Shown one piece after another: positions 1-6,460 of a stretch of DNA of 64,000 nt. The notes under the pieces are model-generated. The model did not search any database. It was not told the DNA's origin and saw nothing but the letters and a program-made list of their open reading frames with translations. The stretch covers positions 4,402,001 to 4,466,000 of the forward strand of contig CBDDCL010000015.1 of assembly GCA_965226245.1 (NCBI GenBank), written 5' to 3'. Within the stretch, counting starts at the first letter, position 1, and each line of letters opens with the position of its first letter. Both the position numbers and the translations under genes were made by a program. The stretch is from CBDCYS01 sp965226245. GTDB taxonomy: Bacteria > Acidobacteriota > Terriglobia > Bryobacterales > UBA6623.

Positions 1-128
1 TTCGCCTTGTTGAGCCGAGTGTTGTTTTCGCGGCGGCGAGGGAACAGTCAAGGGCGGGCCCGTAGGGCTTGGCTTTGCGGACCCTTGACGGATCCCTCGG
101 CGCCGCCATCATCGGCCTGCTAGGCGAA
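1..128. repeat. Large imperfect inverted repeat (IS-end or terminator-like)
   Basis: The first 54 bases and bases 82-128 are imperfectly self-complementary (arms open with TTCGCCT and close with AGGCGAA; a GTCAAGGG/CCCTTGAC block lies at the inner end), with a loop of about 27 bases. The next bases carry GGGGACATTT motifs like those at the ends of some acidobacterial IS elements, so this is probably the terminal region of an element whose transposase lies left of the window. That assignment is inference; the pairing is seen directly. Confidence 0.5.
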
Positions 129-245
129 GGGGCCGACCACGAACCTGATCCAGAGGGGACATTTCTATTCTATTGGGCGGGCAAGGGGACATTTTGATTG
201 GGCTACAACCCGTGAACCACGGTCGTGAACAACAGATCGCAACAA
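129..245. other. IS-terminus-like segment with two GGGGACATTT direct repeats
   Basis: Two copies of an AGGGGACATTT-type motif followed by an ATT-GGGC tail lie at about 153-176 and 183-203. Such paired motifs are seen at ends of IS481/IS21-like elements in Acidobacteria, from family knowledge rather than a search. No gene is visible. Confidence 0.35.
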
Positions 246-587
246 TCACCGCCTAGCATGGGCTGGAGACCTCCAAGGGGGTAGCGAGACGGAGGAACGA
301 CCGACGGAGCCCGCTCCGCATGTTCTCCGCGGGGAGGAAGATCGGAGGAAGATCGGGGAAGATCGGGGGGAAGATCGGGGGGAAGATCGGAAGATCGGCG
401 GAAGATCGGGGACAGCTCCCGAACTCCAGGTTAGAGGCCGGTGGCGCGGGCTTTGGGACCGGGGGCCCGGCTGGAGCCAAACCGCAGCCGCCAAGCGCCT
501 GCGAGTCGCCCTCTCCACCCTCAATCAGAAAATCCAGCGCCTCAACATCGACGTCAAGCGCCACCGCGAGCTGTCAAATCCCGCGGC
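246..587. other. Non-coding region with GAAGATCGG tandem repeat and a coding-like stub
   Basis: Positions 336-412 hold about seven tandem, slightly variable units of GGAAGATCGGGG (9-12 bases each). Beyond it, the plus-strand frame through 484-606, stopping at 607-609, reads like a helical, Arg/Leu-rich protein tail (RVALSTLNQKIQRLN) that could be the 3' end of a broken gene. No start codon with a ribosome site was found, so no gene is called. Confidence 0.4.
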
Positions 588-656
588 TCAATCCAGCTCC
601 AGCAGATAACCCTGCTTGCCAACGTTTCACGCCTGCGTGCCGCCCATTTGGATCGA
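588..656 (-). pseudogene. Severed 3' end of the metallophosphoesterase gene
   Basis: Read on the minus strand and joined to position 1684 across the IS element, this segment completes the interrupted metallophosphoesterase. After SIQM the frame continues GGTQA, meets an in-frame TGA, then reads NVGKQGYLLELD and a second stop at 588-590. The NVGKxGYLLEL tail is typical of calcineurin-like phosphoesterases of this group, so homology runs past the first TGA. That TGA could derive from CGA by a single C-to-T change. Confidence 0.7.
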
Positions 657-1683
657 ATGGGGTATTTAGTTGACTCCAGTAGCCACTACATCTTGGGGGT
701 GGGGGTGCCGGCCCTGGTGGCCTCGACCATTGTCTTATAGGGAGCAGGGTCGGCGGCGACCGCCTGCTGGAGGAGGCGATAGAAAAGTTTGCCGCGCGAC
801 CGTGAGGTCCGCCGGTTGAAGCGGAACGTGAACTCGTCCAGGTAGTAGTCCAAATACTCGTGACTGACAGCCCCCTGGTGGGTCCCCAACAGCCAGCGCT
901 TTAGCAGAGAGGCGACACGATGGACTCTCGGCAGCAGCTTACTCGCCGATTGCCGCTTCCCGCGCAGCACGGTGACTTCATGGCGGTATCCTTTGTTCTC
1001 CAATCCCGCATAGCCTTCCCAGCCGTCGGTGTGCACGAGGCTGCCAGGTTGGATAGCTTCTTCGACAAAGGCTTCCAAGCTCGCCGCTGAGGCATCCGCG
1101 ATCCGACGGAGCCGGATGCGACCCATACCGCGCCCATCCTCCTCGGCAGCAACCGCAACTAACGCTTTGCCAACCATTTCGCGACCTCGGACGCCCTCTT
1201 CGACTCCGCCCACATACGTTTCGTCCACCTCCACCCGGCCGACCAGCCGATTGCGACCGGGGCGCACCATGGCGCGGCGGAACTTGTGCAGCCAGGTCCA
1301 GGCGGTTACATAGCTACCCAAACCCAAGACCCGCTGCAACTCCAGCGCGCTGGCCCCGCCTTTTTGCGTTGTCACCCACCAAGCCGCCCGGAACCACAAC
1401 GTCAAGGGCTTGCGGGTGTCCTGGAAAATCGTGCCCGCCGTCACCGAGGCCTGGTAACCGCAGTCGGCGCAGAGCAGCAGATTGCGTTTGCTGGCCCATG
1501 AGGACTGGATCCCACAGCGCGGGCACACGAACCCCTCCGGCCAGCGCAGCTTCAGCAGGTACTCCCGGCACGCCTCCTCGGTCGAGAATCGAGCTTCCAA
1601 CTCGACGAGGTTTCGGGGGTAGTCCTCCTTCATGCCCCCAACCACAACATATTGTGGCTACTGGAGTCAACTAAATACCCCAT
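657..1683 (-). mobile_element. IS1595-family insertion sequence, copy 1
   Basis: A 1027-bp element with perfect 30-bp terminal inverted repeats (ATGGGGTATTTAGTTGACTC... at each end). Flanks repeat TTGGATCGA (648-656 and 1684-1692); an 8-bp target duplication fits if one flanking A belongs to the element. It carries one gene, the transposase, whose stop codon overlaps the left repeat. Two further copies of equal length lie at 49234-50260 and 52899-53925. It splits a metallophosphoesterase gene. Confidence 0.95.
686..1645 (-). CDS. IS1595-family transposase (copy 1)
   Basis: A 319-residue DDE-type transposase that cuts and joins its own element ends. The N-terminal half has a four-cysteine zinc ribbon (Cys41, Cys44, Cys59, Cys62; CPRCG and CADCG). 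The catalytic core shows VDETYVGG (Asp141) and VHTDGWEGY (Asp207), followed by the HQGAVSHEYLDYYLDEF region that holds the third catalytic residue in this family. The listed start is GTG; the ATG four codons downstream (1633) behind GGGGG is at least as likely. The translation is identical to the copies at 49263-50222 and 52937-53896, so these are recent duplicates. Confidence 0.95.
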   Translation of the reverse strand: MVGGMKEDYPRNLVELEARFSTEEACREYLLKLRWPEGFVCPRCGIQSSWASKRNLLLCADCGYQASVTAGTIFQDTRKPLTLWFRAAWWVTTQKGGASALELQRVLGLGSYVTAWTWLHKFRRAMVRPGRNRLVGRVEVDETYVGGVEEGVRGREMVGKALVAVAAEEDGRGMGRIRLRRIADASAASLEAFVEEAIQPGSLVHTDGWEGYAGLENKGYRHEVTVLRGKRQSASKLLPRVHRVASLLKRWLLGTHQGAVSHEYLDYYLDEFTFRFNRRTSRSRGKLFYRLLQQAVAADPAPYKTMVEATRAGTPTPKM

Positions 1684-2220
1684 TTGGATCGAAACCCCGG
1701 CGGCTTCGTGGATGTGACCGCAGAAGAAATGCCGCGGAGCGTGCGTCTCTATGAACTCACGGACCGCGCTGCTGCCGGCGTGGACGTCAGTGCGAACTTG
1801 ATCCAGCCGGGTGTTGGCCGGCGGAGCGTGGCAAACAAGCACCAGTGGTGAAAGTCCGGCGAATCTCGCCAGCCTCTGGGCCAGTTCCTGCTCGCTATAT
1901 TCACCAGGAGTGTCGAAAGGCGTGGGACTGGAGTATCCCAGGCCGGCAACCGAGTAGCGGCCCGCTTCAAACACCTGCTCATGAAAATTTCGAAACCCGA
2001 ACTCTTCGCAAAACCGGCTGATCTGGGTGGCCGACTCATGGTTTCCCGGCAGCACCCACAGCTTCTCGCCCAGAGGCTGCAGCACCCGCCCGCATTGGGG
2101 CAGACCTTTCGCCCAGGTCACCAGATCGCCCGCCGAAATATATAGGTCCGCCGGCGTCGAGATGGCTCGTTCGAGCGCCGCCAAGTCGTTATGGATATCG
2201 GAAAAGATTTGGATCCTCAT
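1684..2220 (-). pseudogene. Calcineurin-like metallophosphoesterase, 3' end displaced by IS1595
   Basis: Predicted phosphoesterase of the calcineurin superfamily. Metal-binding motifs appear in order: SDIHND near the start, SAGDLV, LPGNHES, LVCHAPP and FCGHIHE. The start is the ATG of MRIQIFSDIHND at 2220, because the frame upstream looks non-coding. All metal ligands precede the IS insertion, so the truncated protein (ending in about 18 element-encoded residues at 1630) may still fold, but it lacks the native tail found at 588-656. Substrate unknown. Confidence 0.8.
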
Positions 2221-2354
2221 CAAGGCTCCCGGGCAAGGCCGAAGCCCCAATTCTCCCACGCTTTCCATGCGGGAGGGAAGATTGCGAGCCAACAAACCGG
2301 ACCCCGCCTGCTACAATGCGAATGGTGGGAACAACAAGGTGGCGACAAGCTGAT

Positions 2355-2402
2355 GTGGCGCACGTCTCCAGACGTGCCGTGTCGCCATTCCTGGCGACAT
2401 GT
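2355..2402 (+). repeat. Two-hairpin GTGGCG dispersed element, copy A
   Basis: GTGGCG is followed by one hairpin (CACGTCTCCAGACGTG), then CCG and a second hairpin (TGTCGCCATTCCTGGCGACA). Members of the same family are at 28358, 32010, 39955, 40125 and 56223. Similarity with copy C extends about 40 bases further upstream. The IS630 element begins six bases downstream. Confidence 0.75.
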
Positions 2403-2407
2403 CTTAG

Positions 2408-3644
2408 CTAGTATGTCGTTTCATGAAACTGTACCTGTCTCAGGCGCGGCTTCGAGCGCCTCGAACTTGCCCCAGCGGTGAACGACCGGTGCGGCGTTGA
2501 TCTCCGCGATTCCCAGCAGGATTCGTTCTCGAAGCTCCGCCCAGGACTCCACTCGAATGCCCTTGAGAAAGGTGCGCGCCATCTTCCCAAACAGGGTCTC
2601 GACAATGTTGAGCCAAGACCCGTGGGTGGGCGTATGTACGTATTTGAAGCGGTTCGGACGCGTCGCCAAATAGGCCTTTGTCTCCTTGGATATGTGAGCG
2701 GAATGATTGTCCAAGATCAATCGGATGGTGCATTCGGCCGGGTAGGTTTGGTCCAGATCCTTCAGCAATAAGATGAATTCCCGGCTGCGGTGGCGCCGCT
2801 CCACCCGCGCCGTCACGCGGCCGTCGTGCAAGTCCAGCGCCGCCAGAATCGAGCAAGTCCCCAGACGTTTGTATTCGTGATCGCGGGCCACACAAGGATG
2901 CCGCCCCGGCACCGGCGGCAGGTCCGGCGCGGTGTTGGCGATCGCTTGCACGCCGGGCTTTTCGTCCACCGAAACCGTGATCACGCCCGGCGAGGGGCCG
3001 CCCTCGCCAGAGCTTTCATTTTGCAGCGCCACCTCGCGGTAGACCAGCAGCACCTGCCGCATCTTGGACTCGAAATCCGGGTCGCGGCGCTGCCGGTAGT
3101 ACTTCACCTTTTCCGGATGCAGCGGTTGGGCGGCCAGAATCCGGTGGACCGTCGCCTTGGCCGCTTGGGCCAGCGCCGGATAGCCCGCTTCCACGGCATG
3201 CTGGCGCACGTGCCGCGCGAGCGCGCTGCGGGTCCACAACTCGGCGGAGTATCCCAGTTCCTTGGGTTTGCAACAGGCCAAGTGCACCACCCAGGCTTTG
3301 GCTTCTTCGCTGATGCGGGGCTCGTAGGGACGATGATAGGCATCCTTGAGGGCTGCTTCCGCCCCGATGGCGAGGGCTCGCTCGATCCATTTCCCAACGC
3401 TCTTGCGGGTCATCTTCACGGCCCGCATAATCTCGGCGATGGTCTCGCCGCCATGATAGCGCCACAGAATCTCGGCGCGTTGCACCTCCCGAGCCGGAGC
3501 CTTGCGGGAACGACGCAGCCGCTTCAGATGTTGCACCTCTTCGGGAGTGAGAACCAGTGGGGGACGCTTCGATTTTCCTGCCATGCAACCAGTCTAGCAA
3601 AAAACATTGTCCTATGGTTATGTTTTACTGAAACGTTATACTAG
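2408..3644 (-). mobile_element. IS630-family insertion sequence
   Basis: About 1.24 kb bounded by imperfect inverted repeats of roughly 22 bp (CTAGTATGTCGTTTCATGAA at the left; CTAGTATAACGTTTCAGTAA read inward from the right). It contains a single full-length transposase gene. Members of this family usually duplicate TA; the TAG-rich flanks make the exact boundary ambiguous by a few bases. Confidence 0.8.
2421..3584 (-). CDS. IS630-family transposase
   Basis: A 387-residue transposase. The N-terminal third is helix-turn-helix-like (ETIAEIMRAVKMTRKSVGKWI), used to bind the element ends. The DDE core shows SVDEKPGVQA, then LILDNHSAHIS, then HGSWLNIVETLFGKM, which supply the three acidic catalytic residues. 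Length is normal for IS630-like enzymes and no frameshift is visible, so it looks intact. Start ATG at 3584. No second copy is visible in the window. Confidence 0.92.
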   Translation of the reverse strand: MAGKSKRPPLVLTPEEVQHLKRLRRSRKAPAREVQRAEILWRYHGGETIAEIMRAVKMTRKSVGKWIERALAIGAEAALKDAYHRPYEPRISEEAKAWVVHLACCKPKELGYSAELWTRSALARHVRQHAVEAGYPALAQAAKATVHRILAAQPLHPEKVKYYRQRRDPDFESKMRQVLLVYREVALQNESSGEGGPSPGVITVSVDEKPGVQAIANTAPDLPPVPGRHPCVARDHEYKRLGTCSILAALDLHDGRVTARVERRHRSREFILLLKDLDQTYPAECTIRLILDNHSAHISKETKAYLATRPNRFKYVHTPTHGSWLNIVETLFGKMARTFLKGIRVESWAELRERILLGIAEINAAPVVHRWGKFEALEAAPETGTVS

Positions 3645-4068
3645 TATGGCCTTAGCTAAGCTAGCATGGCCGTCGGCCCAAGTTGCCGCCAATCCGCCAG
3701 CCGCGGCTGAGCGGCAACAATAACGCAGATCCGCAAGAAACTTGTCGCATTGCGAGGGATCCTGCCACGGTCCCGCCGCTGGCTGCAACCCCAGTCACTG
3801 AAAACAAAAACATTATCGGTTGACACCATGACGAGGCCTCGAAAATGGCCCAGATCGTGCCATTTTCTGCCATTCTCTGCCATTTCCGGACATTTTGTAA
3901 AGAAAATTTATACCTCAACCGGCAACCTCTTTGTTTCCATCACTTCGTCACTTCGCCAGGCCGTGGACGGGAATCCATGCTTGGCGAGGGCGGAAGCCCG
4001 CGTTCGGAATGGGAACCGTTAGACTGTAGACCGGCCCGGGAATTCGGTCCATCCGCGGATCAGCCAGT
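3645..4068. other. Intergenic region with a dispersed AT-rich repeat (3891-3938)
   Basis: No convincing gene. Short palindromes surround 3650-3675 (CTTAGCTAAGCTAG). Bases 3891-3938 match, in opposite orientation, bases 55936-55985; read on the minus strand the repeat would encode MRYKFSLQNVR behind an AGAGG ribosome-site-like sequence, and the frame then diverges between the two copies. The repeated CATTTTCTGCCATT-type units just left of it look like a decayed simple repeat. Confidence 0.5.
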
Positions 4069-4485
4069 ATGAGAGTTTGGCTACGGAAAGTCTTCGCGAA
4101 ACAGCCGCAAGAACTTCCCCTCAAGGGCAAGCCGCCCGTTCGCCGTGAGAAAGCGTATTCGGCCGATACAGGATACGTCTATCAATACTTCTATGAGGGG
4201 TATCGTGAATCTGGTACAGGGGAAGAAGCGGGCCACGAATATATCTTTACGGTCAGCTCGGACCGCGCTTCGAGCTTCACCATCACGTTGTCAATGAGCC
4301 GCCGGATCATGGAAACCTGGCAGAAAAACCACGAGCGCGAACTCAACGCCACCGAACAATACGCCCTGGTCAAGATGGCCCTATTCCAGATATTCGACGA
4401 ACGGGCGAATCTCAGCGGGTCGACGGAAGTCGCCCTCACCTGCGACGACATTGAAGAACACGCGGTGACGCTGGACTTTCTATAG
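4069..4485 (+). CDS. Hypothetical protein (138 aa)
   Basis: A soluble-looking 138-residue protein with no signal peptide or membrane segment. It contains a Tyr-rich stretch (YVYQYFYEGYR, near residue 35), a beta-rich middle (EYIFTVSSDRASSFTITLSM) and an acidic C-terminus (DDIEEHAVTLDFL). Composition and codon use look genuinely coding. I do not recognise a named domain. The ribosome site is weak. It lies between IS elements, so it may be cargo or a bystander. Confidence 0.65.
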   Translation: MRVWLRKVFAKQPQELPLKGKPPVRREKAYSADTGYVYQYFYEGYRESGTGEEAGHEYIFTVSSDRASSFTITLSMSRRIMETWQKNHERELNATEQYALVKMALFQIFDERANLSGSTEVALTCDDIEEHAVTLDFL

Positions 4486-4489
4486 AGAA

Positions 4490-4607
4490 GATGGAGTGAC
4501 CTGTCCATCCGCGTCTGTCGCGGATTACGCTTTAACGTGAGAACAGATGCGCAGAGCCGCATCGAGGAGGACAGGTCATGACGAAGTTTAGCAAGTACAT
4601 TGGACTA
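4490..4607 (+). mobile_element. IS110-family remnant (5' end of transposase gene)
   Basis: An ATG at 4578 sits seven bases behind a strong GAGGAGG ribosome site and reads MTKFSKYIGL, which matches the start of IS110-family transposases (KYIGLDVHKD). Homology stops abruptly after IGL, immediately before the stop codon of the convergent RRM gene. The upstream 90 bases, including a CTGTCC/GGACAG pair flanking the segment, are probably the element's left end. The rest of the IS has been lost. Confidence 0.6.
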
Positions 4608-4608
4608 G

Positions 4609-5001
4609 CTAGAGCGCCTTTTGCAGAACCTCGCCAAGATTGCCAATCGCCTGCTCGTCATCGTTTTTGCTGGCCGCGCCGGCTTCGGCCGTGCCAGTCT
4701 GTTCTGTCCTGCGGCGCTTACGGGGAGGCTTGGGCCGGGCCGGCCTTTCCCCTTTGGCATGCGCCTCTTTGGCTTGCAGCAGGCGCCCTTCGATGGGTGC
4801 GCGGTGGAAGCGCTGGATGATCGCCTGCATCTCTTCGGAGTTCGGCGCTTCGACGAACGCGTAACCTCTCGACTCCTGAGTTTCGAAGTCACGGATGACC
4901 CGCACGGAGTCGCTGACCAGGTCGCTGCCTTCGATCCACGACTTGATGTCGTCGGCCGTGACCCACTGTGGTAAGTTGCCTAGATAAATGTTATAGCCCA
5001 T
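4609..5001 (-). CDS. RRM-type RNA-binding protein
   Basis: A 130-residue protein with one RNA recognition motif at about residues 3-80: RNP2 is NIYLGNLP and RNP1 is SRGYAFVEA. The C-terminal tail (about 85-110) is Arg/Lys/Pro-rich (RPARPKPPRKRRR) and probably adds nonspecific RNA affinity. Small RRM proteins of this type are single-stranded-RNA binders, often cold-induced, in cyanobacteria and acidobacteria; that role is inferred. A GGAGGT lies about 27 bases upstream, too far to be its usual ribosome site, so the start is less certain than the domain. Confidence 0.88.
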   Translation of the reverse strand: MGYNIYLGNLPQWVTADDIKSWIEGSDLVSDSVRVIRDFETQESRGYAFVEAPNSEEMQAIIQRFHRAPIEGRLLQAKEAHAKGERPARPKPPRKRRRTEQTGTAEAGAASKNDDEQAIGNLGEVLQKAL

Positions 5002-5201
5002 TCATTTCACACTCTTCGTTTGAATTTTACCTCCGGAATGATCGTCTGCCTGATAAGGCGCACAACTACGTCTCATACGCCGTACGGGAAGGGCACATCA
5101 GGGAGAAACCGTCAGTATAGCATAGGCCTATGAAGGGAGAGTTGTCCAATGCAAGATGATCCTAAAGAGGGGACGTGGAGCGGCAAAACTCAACGACTCG
5201 T

Positions 5202-6197
5202 TTACTGGCGGCTGTTCCACATGTCGAACCAGAATGCCAGGCACTTCCATCGCCCCCACTTTGTATAGATTTCGCGTGCATCCGCATCGGAAGGCGTCCG
5301 GCCGGCGAAGTATTTCTTGCTGACGAATTTCCGGAACACGGTATCGACGGCCAATTCGTCGTAGCGCCCCAGCAGCATCAGCAAGGTAGCGGTGGCGTAG
5401 TTCCCGACCCCCTTGATGGACCGCAATCGGGCGGTCAACTCGGGAGTGGGAATCGCGGGATCGAGTAGGCGCTCTAAGTCCAGCTCTCCGGAGGCAACCT
5501 GCCCAGCCAGACGGTGAATATAGGGGCCGCGGTAGCCCATGCGGACCCTTTCGGTAAATGATTCCTCCGAGACTGAAGCAATGGCGCCGGGCGATGGAAA
5601 TGCTCTTACCGCTGGGTCGCCAGGGAAGGACTCGCCGAACTCGTCGACGAGTTTTTGGAGCATCCGTTTGGTGCCGCCCCACTGGATGTTGGTCGTGCAA
5701 ATGGTCTTCACGACATCTTCGAACACCGATGGCGAGCGCAACATGCGCCCCAACCCGGTTGTTGGTTTCCTCCAGCGGCGCCCACGCTTGTTGCACAGTG
5801 CGTAAAATTCGGAGAAGTCTTCATCCAGCCGAAACATCCGGCGGACCGCGGCTCGGATTTCAGCTAGCTGTTGGGACGACAACCGCTTGGGGCCGAGCTG
5901 ATCTCCAGCTCCTGTCATGGCCCAGCAAACAGCGATGGAGATAACGGGGTTTTCGCCGCTGCCCTTGCCTGTCATATCGAGCGTGACGACCCCTCCGCTG
6001 CTCAATTTTTCCACACGGCCAACGGATTGTCGCTCTGTGTTCCAGTTGTTGGGAGGCAACGCCGCCCAGCCGTGAAACGTTGCGTTGTGGGCGAACTGAA
6101 AGGGAACCGGCGGGATCACGGAAAGGCGCGCCTTGCCTATCTCGATCGACCGGGATCTCTTGGTCTTAGCCCGCTGCGGTTTCACGGTTCGCCTCAC
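5202..6197 (-). CDS. HhH-GPD DNA glycosylase (AlkA/OGG-like)
   Basis: A 331-residue base-excision repair glycosylase that removes damaged bases. The C-terminal two thirds is the helix-hairpin-helix-GPD fold: SIKGVGNYATATLLMLLGR is the hairpin with its Gly/Pro-type loop and the following ELAVDT carries the likely catalytic Asp. The N-terminal part resembles the beta domain of 3-methyladenine/8-oxoguanine glycosylases. Basic start (GTG at 6197) gives MRRTVKPQRAKTKRS. No Cys cluster for an iron-sulfur centre is seen. Substrate (alkylated versus oxidised base) cannot be told from sequence alone. Confidence 0.85.
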   Translation of the reverse strand: MRRTVKPQRAKTKRSRSIEIGKARLSVIPPVPFQFAHNATFHGWAALPPNNWNTERQSVGRVEKLSSGGVVTLDMTGKGSGENPVISIAVCWAMTGAGDQLGPKRLSSQQLAEIRAAVRRMFRLDEDFSEFYALCNKRGRRWRKPTTGLGRMLRSPSVFEDVVKTICTTNIQWGGTKRMLQKLVDEFGESFPGDPAVRAFPSPGAIASVSEESFTERVRMGYRGPYIHRLAGQVASGELDLERLLDPAIPTPELTARLRSIKGVGNYATATLLMLLGRYDELAVDTVFRKFVSKKYFAGRTPSDADAREIYTKWGRWKCLAFWFDMWNSRQ

Positions 6198-6283
6198 CAG
6201 TCACACTAGCAGAGGCGGGTTGGGTGGATCGCACCGGTTCCTGCTAAGATTTTTGGGCCCTGTCGGTCGGGATAGGTTCGGCG

Positions 6284-6460
6284 ATGGCGACGGATTCCAA
6301 GCTTACCGAAATCTCGGCGGACTGTGTTATCGTCGTGCGTATTGAAGTGCCGGGAGAGCCGGAAGATCTTGAACGGTGTTCTGCCGGCAGAACTAAAGTA
6401 CTGGAACAACGATTATTAGCCAACCGCTCCCTGGCGGTCATGGCTGGGATGACGGTATGA
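6284..6460 (+). CDS. Small ORF translationally coupled to the FadN-like gene (58 aa)
   Basis: ATG at 6284 behind GATAGG opens a 58-codon frame whose TGA overlaps the ATG of the next gene (ATGA at 6457-6460), the classic arrangement for coupled translation. The product begins MATDSKLTEISADCVIVV and is mildly acidic, then basic; no domain recognised. It may be a real small protein, a leader that sets downstream translation, or chance. Confidence 0.35.
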   Translation: MATDSKLTEISADCVIVVRIEVPGEPEDLERCSAGRTKVLEQRLLANRSLAVMAGMTV

